Origin: Endomicrobiellum devescovinae
GTDB lineage: Bacteria; Elusimicrobiota; Endomicrobiia; Endomicrobiales; Endomicrobiaceae
Assembly (NCBI GenBank): GCA_031255495.1
Contig: JAIRSK010000074.1
Coordinates: 1 to 6,477, forward strand
Reading direction: 5' to 3'
Length of the DNA stretch: 6,477 nucleotides
The notes below the pieces were generated by a model. That model was not told the DNA's origin. It made no database searches and worked only from the letters and a program-made list of their open reading frames with translations. Positions 1-6,199 of this stretch are shown here, in pieces. The position numbers were made by a program, and so were the translations under genes. How positions within the stretch are numbered: position 1 is the first letter of the stretch; each line of letters starts with the position of its first letter.

Positions 1-1584
1 TAGCGCTGGTATTTTAAAAGTTCTATCTACTTTTGTTTTTTCAAGAGAGCCATTGATGCCGCCAACTCCATAAGCCTGATGGTCGGCACACATTATAAAT
101 ATTGTGTTATTAAACCACTTTTCTTTTTTTGCTTTATTAAAAAATTCTCCCAAAGAGTAATCGGAATAATAAAGCCTATTTAAATAACCTGTTTTTTCAG
201 TGCCATCTTGCGGATACTTTTCAAGCTCTTTTAAAACTGTTTTTGCATAAGGAATATGCGTGGTTGTCGTAAAGTAGAAAGCAAAAAATGGATTTTTAAG
301 TAGTCTTATTTTTTCAAAGAAAAATTCAAAACCCTCTAAGTCATATCCTTTATTTATTCGTTCGTAGTTATGATGCAAAGGTATGTCTTGCTTTCCGTAA
401 GCTTCTTTAAATCCTAAATAGTAGGCTAAAGCCACAGCGTTATCAGACTCTCTTGTATCGCCCTGAACATAAACATTATCATATCCGATTTTAGCAAGCA
501 TAGCAGGAAGTCTTATTTGACCAGAATTTTCAAGACCAAGTCCAATATAAGACATTCCCTGCACATAAGGCAAACTAAAGAAAACTGACATTAGCCCCAT
601 TATGCTGCGCTGACCATTAGCATAAAAATTATCAAAAATGATAGAATGTTTAGCAATGGCGTCAAAGTTCGGAGTTACACCGTAAGAACTACCTGAAAAT
701 GAGTCTATATAATCTTTCTGCCAGCTTTCCAGAAGTATAATAATAACATTGTAATTTTTTCCGTTTGCATTAAAAGTTAATCTTTGGCGCATCAATGGAT
801 AATCTTCGTTTGGAAAAACTTCTTCATAAGAATCTAAAAGATTATCTTTGACAGTTTCAAGAGCTTCTTGAAATGGAATATCAATTTCATTGTGTATCGT
901 CATAGAGCGTATGCTTATCAAAGAAGTAAAAACACCGTTTAACTTTAATTCTCCAGCAATACGCCCATTTGTATAAGCGTCATTTATTTGAAGAATAACT
1001 TTTTGCCACCCCCCCCTAACTGCTAAAATAGCAGCAATACAGATTAGCGAAAGAGTTATAGCGTTGAAAGCAATTCGTGTATAAGGCTTCTTATAATATT
1101 TATCAACTATTTTGAAGGAAAAATAAAAAATAGCTGAGGCAAATAGCAATATGGATATTGTCGCAACAATGTAATTTCCAAAAGCTAAACTTAAAAAATA
1201 ATCAAAATGGCTTTTTATAAGAATAGGCTCTGTGGTAAGATGCTTTAGAAATAGCTTAAAGTAAACAACATCCGCTGCAAGTAGGAATCCGAAAAGCAAA
1301 ATAAACAGATTTAAAATTGAAATATTAACCTTGAGAAAAATCTTAGAATTAACAGGAATATTAATCAAAAAAAGAAAAACTCCACAAAATGTGCAAATAG
1401 GCAAAATGTCAAACCTTAAACCTATAAGAAAAGAATTAAGAATGGATAGATAAGATAAGTCTAAAAAGAATGAATTAGAAGATAACAGCAAAACAACTCT
1501 AAAAACAAAAAACTCTAAGAAAAAAATTAAAAGATATGCGCTTGTAAGTTTTAGTCTAAAAAATTTCTCATTTGGTAGTCGCAA
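1..1584 (-). CDS. LtaS/MdoB-type membrane sulfatase-fold phosphotransferase (partial, 3' end off the window)
   Basis: This frame stays open for 528 codons from a TTG at 1584 to the left edge, so the C-terminus is missing. It probably transfers a phosphoglycerol or phosphoethanolamine-like group to a surface glycan outside the cytoplasmic membrane. Residues 1-195 hold about five hydrophobic segments (near 12-32, 45-65, 72-90, 98-115, 140-163 and 178-190), followed by a linker and a sulfatase-fold domain (PF00884 type) from about 280. Visible motifs are IIILLESW (E286, metal ligand), FDNFYANGQRSIMG (S327 where relatives have the Thr nucleophile), TTTTHIPY (H443) and CADHQ (D501, H502). These match the order of E, T, H, D and H metal or active-site residues known in LtaS. 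An in-frame TGA lies just upstream of the TTG, no ATG occurs before residue 200, and only a weak GGA precedes the start. It lies 66 nt after the GT2 gene, probably in the same operon. The donor and acceptor cannot be told from sequence. Confidence 0.88.
   Translation of the reverse strand, partial: MRLPNEKFFRLKLTSAYLLIFFLEFFVFRVVLLLSSNSFFLDLSYLSILNSFLIGLRFDILPICTFCGVFLFLINIPVNSKIFLKVNISILNLFILLFGFLLAADVVYFKLFLKHLTTEPILIKSHFDYFLSLAFGNYIVATISILLFASAIFYFSFKIVDKYYKKPYTRIAFNAITLSLICIAAILAVRGGWQKVILQINDAYTNGRIAGELKLNGVFTSLISIRSMTIHNEIDIPFQEALETVKDNLLDSYEEVFPNEDYPLMRQRLTFNANGKNYNVIIILLESWQKDYIDSFSGSSYGVTPNFDAIAKHSIIFDNFYANGQRSIMGLMSVFFSLPYVQGMSYIGLGLENSGQIRLPAMLAKIGYDNVYVQGDTRESDNAVALAYYLGFKEAYGKQDIPLHHNYERINKGYDLEGFEFFFEKIRLLKNPFFAFYFTTTTHIPYAKTVLKELEKYPQDGTEKTGYLNRLYYSDYSLGEFFNKAKKEKWFNNTIFIMCADHQAYGVGGINGSLEKTKVDRTFKIPAL
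1009..1016 (-). repeat. G8 homopolymer (C8 on plus strand) inside the phosphotransferase gene
   Basis: Eight C on the plus strand give eight G in the coding strand, spanning codons 190-192 (Arg-Gly-Gly) directly after the last membrane segment. This is the longest G/C run in an otherwise AT-rich gene. With eight G the frame is open on both sides. Reading the flanks by eye, one G more or one G fewer brings a stop within about 14 codons, before the catalytic domain. Such tracts slip in replication in known phase-variable surface genes; slippage here is an inference. Confidence 0.7.
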
Positions 1585-1650
1585 TTTTCAATCCAGTTGT
1601 AAAATTTATTTTAGATCAGCGAAAGAAATAATTTCTATATTATTCTCTTT

Positions 1651-2499
1651 TTACTCTATACTTTTATTATTTGCATGCTTATCTTTATACAATTTGGTCA
1701 ATCTTTTAAAATTTCTTTCACGCATAATATATTTATGCGGTTGATGTAACATAAACCCGTGTCTTTTATATGTATCATCAAATAAGAGTTCTTTTATAAT
1801 ATTCTCCTGACCTTTAAGCACAATCGGAATAATTTTATTCATAACTTCTTTATTAAAGTCAGACAAAGGCGTAAAATCAGTAGAAAAATCCATACTACCG
1901 TTTTTTGCATTTTCCCCGTCAAACCCAATATGCTCAACTAGACTATTTTTGGGAACCATAAGTCTGACATTTTTTTTAATTAAAAATTTAGATAGTCTGA
2001 AATCCATAGAGTTTTGTTTTTCTTTTTGATTTACGACAAAACTTTTAAGGAGTTTTTTTGATATGCATATTCCCGCGAAACCAACATCTTCCTTATAGAC
2101 GAACTCTCCATCAAAATATAAGTCTCTGTGCATATAAGAATTATACAAGCCAAGAAAACCGTCAGTCCTGCTAAAATTATTAAAAATATAGTCTAACGTA
2201 TCTGGTCTAAGCAATAAATCCGAATCGCAAATGAATAGAACATCATTATTGGTATTTAGAAAATCCAAAATAATCTTATAAGTATTTCTATTTGATTTTA
2301 AATTTTCTTTTCTGTCCACAACTTCGGCATTAGGAGTGTTAAATAATTGTCTTAAATAAGTTGAATCAAACTCAGTGCTGCAGTCATTAAAAACTTTTAT
2401 ATCTGTCTTTTCAACATTTGAACATTCATATAGAGATCTTGCAGTTATTTCTAAAAATTGTTTCCTATTATGTACTGGAATAGCAACCATCAACTTCAT
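1651..2499 (-). CDS. family 2-type glycosyltransferase (GT-A fold)
   Basis: This 282-residue cytosolic enzyme is expected to transfer a sugar from a nucleotide-sugar donor to a surface glycan. The N-terminus MVAIPVHNR (residues 4-12) is the typical first strand of the GT-A Rossmann-like fold, KVFNDCST (35-42) is the second nucleotide-binding loop, and CDSDLLL (91-97) holds the DxD metal/diphosphate motif. SMDFRLSKFL (164-173) lies where the acceptor-side acidic residue usually sits, and VEHIGFDG (188-195) resembles the late HIG motif of several GT2 enzymes. No membrane segments are visible. The ATG at 2499 is set by a GAGAGG ribosome binding site that lies inside the end of the upstream GT9 gene, whose stop is only 2 nt away, so the two are probably translationally coupled. 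The sugar and linkage cannot be predicted. Confidence 0.88.
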   Translation of the reverse strand: MKLMVAIPVHNRKQFLEITARSLYECSNVEKTDIKVFNDCSTEFDSTYLRQLFNTPNAEVVDRKENLKSNRNTYKIILDFLNTNNDVLFICDSDLLLRPDTLDYIFNNFSRTDGFLGLYNSYMHRDLYFDGEFVYKEDVGFAGICISKKLLKSFVVNQKEKQNSMDFRLSKFLIKKNVRLMVPKNSLVEHIGFDGENAKNGSMDFSTDFTPLSDFNKEVMNKIIPIVLKGQENIIKELLFDDTYKRHGFMLHQPHKYIMRERNFKRLTKLYKDKHANNKSIE

Positions 2500-2501
2500 A
2501 T

Positions 2502-3584
2502 TTAAAACCTCTCTAAAATCTTTTGTAAAGCACCAAGAATATTAACATTAGGTATATTTTCAATGTCATTACTAAATCTTTTTGTATCAACAGACAACTG
2601 AACAGCATTCGGATTATTAGGACCCCATATTATATCAGTTTTTTCATAAGAATTTGAGTAATCCCTATATAAAGCAATAGTCTTTTTATCAAATGCAGAT
2701 GCTATATGTACTATTGACGTATCTGGAGTAATAATAATATCCGCATATTTTATTAAAGCCGCACTTTCTAAAATTGATCTAAATGACGCAATAATAGTTC
2801 TGTCATTTTCTAAAGAAATCACTTTCCTTTTATTCTTTTCTTGACATAGTATAAAAATACAACAATCAAAGCTATTTTTTATAAGGTCTATAAGGTCTTT
2901 AAGTTTCTTAACACTCAAACATCTATGTTTGCTTGCCGAGAAAGGATTTATAATTATCCTATATTTATACTTATGATTGTTGATTAACTCTAAAGCAGGA
3001 TTTTCTTCTTTTGAAGTAAATGGTATTTCATATTTTAAATTAGGGTTGGCAATTTTTAAAAGATTTAAAACATATTTATACATCTCGGTGATATGAACGC
3101 TAAAAAAATCTTCATTTATAGACAAATTGTACATTTTATAAGAAATCTTGTTGAACCCTATTAAAAATTTTGCAGAAATAATGCGAAGCATCAACAAATG
3201 TTTAAAACGAGGATTAAACGGAAAAAAATCTATAACAAGGCTTATATTTTGTTTTCTCAAATTTTTAAATACAGAAATATCATTAAATAAGCAACTTCCG
3301 ACTTCATAAAGCTCGTCAACGTTTTTATTGTACTTAAGAATTTCTTTATTGCTTTTGCTGCAGAGAACAATAATCTTAATATTCGGATATTTTATTTTTA
3401 TTTCTCTATACATAAAACTTGAAACAACGGTGTCACCAATTTTGCCGTCACTTCTAAGAAAAAGGATAGATTTAACACTGTCCAGTGTTAATATTTTGCC
3501 TGATTTGTTGATTTGTTTGTCTAAAACTTCTTTTGCTAAAGACGTCTTAAACAACTTAATTTTAGCCTGTAATAACCTTAACAT
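2502..3584 (-). CDS. family 9 (heptosyltransferase-like) glycosyltransferase
   Basis: This 360-residue GT-B enzyme resembles ADP-heptose:LPS heptosyltransferases such as WaaC/WaaF, which build the LPS inner core at the cytoplasmic face. The N-terminal domain begins with the strand KSILFLRSDGKIGD (38-51), the family's catalytic-Asp glycine loop. The linker strand RIIINPFSASKHR (209-221) starts the C-terminal domain, and ADIIITPDTSIVHIASAF (281-298) is the hallmark donor-binding motif. Length is normal for the family. About 35 residues precede the first core strand, a little more than in classical enzymes. The ATG at 3584 has only a weak AGG upstream. It sits 80 nt after the antitoxin gene and is the first of three surface-glycan genes. 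It may transfer a sugar other than heptose, since GT9 members also act in O-antigen and other glycan loci. Confidence 0.9.
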   Translation of the reverse strand: MLRLLQAKIKLFKTSLAKEVLDKQINKSGKILTLDSVKSILFLRSDGKIGDTVVSSFMYREIKIKYPNIKIIVLCSKSNKEILKYNKNVDELYEVGSCLFNDISVFKNLRKQNISLVIDFFPFNPRFKHLLMLRIISAKFLIGFNKISYKMYNLSINEDFFSVHITEMYKYVLNLLKIANPNLKYEIPFTSKEENPALELINNHKYKYRIIINPFSASKHRCLSVKKLKDLIDLIKNSFDCCIFILCQEKNKRKVISLENDRTIIASFRSILESAALIKYADIIITPDTSIVHIASAFDKKTIALYRDYSNSYEKTDIIWGPNNPNAVQLSVDTKRFSNDIENIPNVNILGALQKILERF

Positions 3585-3598
3585 TATATCAGCCTATA

Positions 3599-3628
3599 AA
3601 TATATAAATTCTTTTTGTTTGTAAGCAA
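3599..3628 (-). promoter_or_regulatory. possible sigma70 promoter for the glycan operon
   Basis: On the minus strand, TTGCTT (3628-3623) lies 18 nt before TATATT (3604-3599). A start near 3592 would leave a leader of only about 8 nt, leaving no room for a ribosome binding site, so this promoter may be spurious and the operon may instead be read through from the toxin-antitoxin promoter. Confidence 0.25.
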
Positions 3629-3664
3629 AACCTCTGGTAAATTTAGTTATCTTAAAATGCTTAC
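3621..3664. repeat. 7-bp inverted repeat between antitoxin and GT9 genes
   Basis: GTAAGCA (3621-3627) and TGCTTAC (3658-3664) are perfect inverted arms around a 30-nt spacer, the outer arm abutting the antitoxin stop codon. No T-run follows on the minus strand, so it is not a standard intrinsic terminator. It could be a weak transcript end, an operator or chance. Confidence 0.3.
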
Positions 3665-3982
3665 TTATACACGTAACAAAGACAAATGTATATTTATGCC
3701 TAAATTTTGTGAAACGGACGAAACTGTTTTAAAAGTAGGATTACTGCCTTTTTTAAAAATATTATATATGCTTCTACGTTCTACCTTTGCATTTCTGGCA
3801 AGTTTTGAAATATTGCCATTTGCCATAGCAATAATGCGTAAAGCGGAAAATATAACGTCAGGGTCTTGTGTTATATCATAAGCTTTGTTTGCTCCGTCAA
3901 TAAACTCTTTCATTTTCTTTGGAGTGTTAATTCCTTCTGCAAATGTTTCCCATACGTCCGTTAATTCTATTTTCTTTTTCAT
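3665..3982 (-). CDS. higA: HigA-like antitoxin of a HigBA-type addiction module
   Basis: This 105-residue protein should bind and neutralise the toxin encoded just upstream and repress their shared promoter. Its C-terminal half carries a helix-turn-helix: NISKLARNAKVERRSIYNIF (57-76) followed by KKGSNPTFKTVSSVSQNLGI (77-96). The 'SNPTF.TV....LGI' pattern is typical of the HigA-like 'addiction module antidote' family (TIGR02684). The N-terminal 50 residues have the usual short leader with acidic and hydrophobic helices. The ATG at 3982 comes one nucleotide after the toxin stop, with GGAG seven nt upstream inside the toxin gene, so the pair is translationally coupled. The toxin-first order is the HigBA arrangement. 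Confidence 0.88.
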   Translation of the reverse strand: MKKKIELTDVWETFAEGINTPKKMKEFIDGANKAYDITQDPDVIFSALRIIAMANGNISKLARNAKVERRSIYNIFKKGSNPTFKTVSSVSQNLGINIHLSLLRV

Positions 3983-3983
3983 T

Positions 3984-4277
3984 TTAAGACTCCGTTAAGA
4001 TTTCTTTTAATTCTTTTGCTTTTCGTATATCTTTGTCTTGCGTTGACTTATTTCCGACAACAAGCAAAACTATAATGTTATCATTAATATTTGTAAAATA
4101 CAGCCTATATCCTTTTTGAAAATCTATTTTCTGCTCATGAACACCGTTCCCAACAGGTTTACAATTTGAGAAATTTCCTTTTTCTAATTTTTCAATATTG
4201 TGAAATATAACTACAGCAAGTATATAATCCAAGTCTTCAAGCCACTTTCTGAAAATCGGGGTCTGTTTGCTTATCAT
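3984..4277 (-). CDS. higB: RelE/HigB-like toxin (Gp49 / addiction module killer family)
   Basis: This 97-residue basic protein belongs to the RelE/ParE-superfamily branch called phage-derived Gp49-like or HigB (PF05973; TIGR02683). Relatives are ribosome-dependent mRNA interferases that cut mRNA in the translating ribosome. Family landmarks are FRKWLEDL (9-16), GNFSNCKPVGNGVHE (34-48), GYRLYF (56-61) and LLVVGNKSTQDKDI (71-84). The usual 'ELR' after the Gly-Val is E-Q-K here (48-50), a Lys in place of the common Arg, so activity could be altered. The start at 4277 is fixed by a good AGGGAG site seven to eight nt upstream and a near-consensus promoter beyond it. Length is normal and no lesion is visible. 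Confidence 0.88.
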   Translation of the reverse strand: MISKQTPIFRKWLEDLDYILAVVIFHNIEKLEKGNFSNCKPVGNGVHEQKIDFQKGYRLYFTNINDNIIVLLVVGNKSTQDKDIRKAKELKEILTES

Positions 4278-4298
4278 TTATCTGCTCCCTGTAGTGGT

Positions 4299-4327
4299 AG
4301 TGTATAATAAATTTCTCAAATTGTCAA
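4299..4327 (-). promoter_or_regulatory. near-consensus sigma70 promoter of the toxin-antitoxin operon
   Basis: On the minus strand a perfect TTGACA -35 (4327-4322) is separated by 17 nt from TACACT as -10 (4304-4299). Transcription would start near 4292 and give a leader of about 15 nt that contains the AGGGAG ribosome binding site. Two tandem GTAGTG copies (plus strand, 4291-4302) span the -10 end and start site, and two TCAAATT copies (4315-4330) overlap the -35. Either could be the HigA operator, an inference. Confidence 0.7.
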
Positions 4328-4593
4328 ATTTTAAAAGTAATATCCCATCTAGTCTTCAATTTGGATTTTATTATCACTATCACTCTCATTTTCAGCAATA
4401 ATTTAAAAAGATTGAGGTGGTAAACTAAATAAATTTGATTAAAAACATAAGTCAAAACTATAAGTGATTTGTAATCAAGAAATGGAGGTTTTGGATAAAC
4501 TTGTTTCGTTTGTCTGTTTTGAAATATTAGCTTTTTTCCGTATTAGAAACAAGAATTTTGATACATCGTCAATGTTTTAAAATATACTATAAA
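4328..4593. other. gene-free spacer between toxin-antitoxin promoter and tRNA
   Basis: This AT-rich stretch holds no convincing gene. A 32-codon reading on the plus strand (4482-4580) has no ribosome binding site and no recognisable pattern. The only structure seen is an 8-bp perfect inverted repeat, CTTGTTTC (4500-4507) with GAAACAAG (4546-4553), around 38 nt. It carries no T-run in the sense that would make it the terminator of the tRNA transcript. Confidence 0.5.
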
Positions 4594-4666
4594 AGCCGAT
4601 GAGAGGACTTGAACCTCCGACCCATTGCTTACGAAGCAATTGCTCTACCAGCTGAGCTACATCGGC
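4594..4666 (-). tRNA. tRNA-Thr (anticodon CGT)
   Basis: The minus strand folds into a full 73-nt cloverleaf. The acceptor stem is GCCGATG/CATCGGC, followed by TA, then a GCTC/GAGC D-stem with an AGCTGGTA loop. The anticodon stem is ATTGC/GCAAT with loop TTCGTAA, the variable loop GGGTC, and the T-arm GGAGG-TTCAAGT-CCTCT with one G-T pair. The loop's central triplet CGT reads the ACG threonine codon. The GCCGAT acceptor start also resembles enterobacterial tRNA-Thr(CGT). The discriminator base is T, and no CCA is encoded (TTT follows), so CCA must be added by tRNA nucleotidyltransferase. Confidence 0.96.
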
Positions 4667-5087
4667 AAAAATTGACAAGCTGGGTTAGATTCAAGTAAAA
4701 AATATGCTGAGGGACAAACGAATGTATATCATTAAAAAACTAATTGAAAAATCAGTCATTTTTAATTTCTCATTGTATTATCAATCAAAAACTTGTTTTC
4801 CTATTTTTCAATATTTTGCGCTACTTCTCAATCCGAACGACCAAAATGTGACCAAGAAACTTTAGCGTTTTTATTATACTTGCCTGATGCGTATTTCGCA
4901 AATTATTGTGCCAATTCTTTTTTTTGTTCAATATGTAAGCCTACACCGCTTTTGCAAGCACTTTGTAAGGCACCCACTACAAATCAAAGATAAAATCAAT
5001 ATGTTCATTATACATAATTCAAATAAAAAAACAACTATTTATAAGACTTTTAATATATCAACTTTTTGATACAAAAGGATATTAACA
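4667..5087. other. gene-poor region between tRNA and coiled-coil gene
   Basis: No intact gene with a ribosome binding site is visible in this 421-nt stretch. Short overlapping open readings exist on the plus strand (for example 4704-4865 and 4793-4993), but they lack Shine-Dalgarno sites and recognisable motifs. On the minus strand 4801-4983 reads like a decayed protein and is listed separately. A run of eight T lies in the plus strand near 4918-4925. No clear promoter for the tRNA could be placed. Confidence 0.5.
4801..4983 (-). pseudogene. possible decayed coding fragment with in-frame stops
   Basis: Read on the minus strand from 4983, one frame gives soluble-protein-like stretches. They include GVGLHIEQKKELAQ, then a stop (4905-4903), FAKYASGKYNKNAKVSWSHF, GRSD and a stop (4830-4828), then EVAQNIEK and a stop (4803-4801). 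The balanced mix of charged, aromatic and glycine residues differs from translated AT-rich spacer, which suggests an old gene remnant carrying at least two nonsense changes. I do not recognise a family. The complementary plus-strand readings, or a conserved non-coding sequence, are alternatives. Confidence 0.3.
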
Positions 5088-5096
5088 TGTTATAAT
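5066..5096 (+). promoter_or_regulatory. extended -10 promoter of the coiled-coil protein gene
   Basis: A consensus TATAAT at 5091-5096 is preceded by TG one base upstream (5088-5089), forming an extended -10. TTGATA (5066-5071) could serve as a -35 at a long 19-nt spacing, which extended -10 promoters tolerate. The start would fall near 5103, giving a leader of about 32 nt with a GGAG ribosome binding site at its end. Confidence 0.65.
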
Positions 5097-5134
5097 TGTT
5101 ACAGTAAAGTATTAAGAATGACTGGAGAATTGAA

Positions 5135-5920
5135 ATGAAAAAATTAGTTTTAGCAGTTGCAGTATGTTGCGTTTTTAGCGTGCATGGAATAGCAACGAAT
5201 TCCGATGTAAAATTGAACAATATTGAAATGCTTGAGAAAAAAATCAATGCACTCAAAGCTGAACGTGCAAATATTGAGAATAAAAGATCACCCATTATAG
5301 AGGAAGTAGAAATTTATATAAAAAAGGCGGCGGAATTCGAGAATAAAACTAAAATTCCAGACACTTTTTCTGAAAAAGTAGAAAATGATATTAAAGGGTC
5401 AAAATGTGTGCTTGCTAGCATGAAACTAGAACTTGACATTAATAAAGTTAATGTCAACATAGACAAGGCTAATATTGAGCTTATAAAAGCTGAAATTAAA
5501 GCAGGAAAAACGCCAAAGATACCTCTTGAATTGGCATATGCTGTCCTTAAATTTACCAAGTCTTCGTCTAAGGTCATAGAAGCCGGAAATAAATGTTTAC
5601 AAGTACGAATTAAAGAAAACGAGGCAAAAATTAAGTATCTTGAAGCCACTATTAAAACTCAAGAGGAGAGAGAAAAAAGCACCGCTAAGGATTCGTCGTA
5701 TATAAGAAGTATTGAAGTCGCCGACTTGGAACTTATAGAAACTATGTCAAGACTTAAGTTTGAGAAGGTGCGAGGAGAGGCGGCACAGGCACGTATAAAT
5801 GAGGTAGAAGCTTGTGTTAAATATTTTTGTAAACCTATGACTGAACTTCGTAAGACTTATTTGAAGTTTGAGAAAGTAGTTGATGAGAAGAATTTTATAT
5901 TGTTTTTGAAACATGAGTAA
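5135..5920 (+). CDS. exported coiled-coil-like protein of unknown function
   Basis: I do not recognise a family. The 261-residue product begins with a clear Sec signal peptide: MKK, then a hydrophobic core (4-16), with likely cleavage after GIA near residue 20. The mature part is hydrophilic and almost wholly helical in composition. Heptad-like stretches rich in Lys, Glu, Ile and Leu lie at about 26-60, 96-125, 153-182 and 195-228, and the segments 103-123 and 156-176 resemble each other. Cysteines at 91, 154, 227 and 232 could form disulfides after export. No membrane anchor follows the signal, and C11/C12 lack a convincing lipobox context, so a soluble periplasmic or secreted protein is likeliest. 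The ATG has GGAG seven nt upstream and its own promoter. It is convergent with the broken cysteine-rich gene, whose signal peptide is similar. Confidence 0.82.
   Translation: MKKLVLAVAVCCVFSVHGIATNSDVKLNNIEMLEKKINALKAERANIENKRSPIIEEVEIYIKKAAEFENKTKIPDTFSEKVENDIKGSKCVLASMKLELDINKVNVNIDKANIELIKAEIKAGKTPKIPLELAYAVLKFTKSSSKVIEAGNKCLQVRIKENEAKIKYLEATIKTQEEREKSTAKDSSYIRSIEVADLELIETMSRLKFEKVRGEAAQARINEVEACVKYFCKPMTELRKTYLKFEKVVDEKNFILFLKHE
5433..5457. repeat. perfect 10-bp inverted repeat inside the coiled-coil gene
   Basis: TTGACATTAA (5433-5442) and TTAATGTCAA (5448-5457) are exact inverted arms around a 5-nt loop, encoding part of the helical repeat. In mRNA it would form a 10-bp hairpin; in DNA it looks like a regulator site. 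No T-run follows, so it is not an intrinsic terminator. Confidence 0.6.
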
Positions 5921-5977
5921 CAAAATGTCCGTACTTACATTAAAATTTGAATATGGATAAAATACAAACCTCTAAAA

Positions 5978-6199
5978 TTATTTTTTCCATTTTAACAATC
6001 CTTTAAACACAACATTTGTAAAAATATCCAAAGCTACTCCCTCCCCCCAAGTCTCACCAAATGGTACTGGATCCTTTGGTGAGGTAGTTGTGATGCAAAA
6101 GGCACTTGGACGCTTACTGGAAGTATATATTTTGTCACCTCTTTATATATCATCATTCGAGTAGGCTGGGGGACACTCATCACGAGTGCATTTTATCTG
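5978..6199 (-). pseudogene. out-of-frame C-terminal part of a broken secreted cysteine-rich protein gene
   Basis: In the frame that starts at the third codon position of the 63-residue reading upstream, the minus strand continues with protein-like sequence. From 6193 it reads KCTRDECPPAYSNDDI, reaches a TAA at 6145-6143, then resumes with RGDKIYTSSKRPSAFCITTT and PVPFGETWGEGVALDIFTNV, finishing FKGLLKWKK at a TAA (5980-5978). The 54 codons after the internal stop have no start codon. The composition looks coding throughout. The simplest reading is that this was the C-terminal two-thirds of the gene starting at 6384, now cut off by a one-base frameshift near 6193-6236 and a nonsense codon. Restoring one base after the Arg codon before the stop joins the frames. 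The product's function is unknown. A short restart at ATG 6208, preceded by GGGAG, is possible but would give only 21 residues. Confidence 0.55.
6053..6083. repeat. 9-bp perfect inverted repeat
   Basis: CTCACCAAA (6053-6061) and TTTGGTGAG (6075-6083) flank a 13-nt loop. It lies within the out-of-frame remnant, where it encodes a Thr-Ser-Pro to Phe-Gly-Glu stretch. No T-run follows on either strand, so it does not look like the terminator of the convergent genes. Confidence 0.55.

Noticed and set aside
3328..3624. Open reading of 98 codons on the plus strand
   Set aside because: It lies antisense to the start of the GT9 gene, has no ribosome binding site, and its hydrophobic composition is the mirror of AT-rich coding DNA.
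3615..3881. Open reading of 88 codons on the plus strand
   Set aside because: It is antisense to the antitoxin gene, whose helix-turn-helix motif and coupling to the toxin are clear.
4500..4553. 8-bp inverted repeat as a tRNA terminator
   Set aside because: The 38-nt loop is long and no T-run follows on the minus strand, so it does not fit an intrinsic terminator.
4482..4580. Plus-strand reading of 32 codons between toxin and tRNA
   Set aside because: No ribosome binding site, no promoter and no motif.
4594..4666. Attachment site of an integrated element at the tRNA 3' end
   Set aside because: No second copy of the tRNA 3' segment and no integrase gene is visible in the window.
4793..4993. 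Plus-strand reading of 66 codons, plus overlapping 60-codon (4887-5069) and 53-codon (4704-4865) readings
   Set aside because: They have no Shine-Dalgarno sites, they overlap one another in different frames, and no domain or signal is recognised; the minus-strand reading looks more protein-like.
5050..5295. Minus-strand reading of 81 codons
   Set aside because: It is antisense to the promoter, ribosome binding site and signal peptide of the well-supported coiled-coil gene.
5314..5649. Minus-strand reading of 111 codons with hydrophobic character
   Set aside because: It is the shadow of the helical coiled-coil gene; Lys/Glu codons read backwards give Phe/Ser/Leu.
6034..6180. Minus-strand reading of 48 codons starting at ATG 6180
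   Set aside because: It continues the frame of the 63-residue peptide past its stop but has no ribosome binding site, and the alternative frame over the same DNA is far more protein-like.
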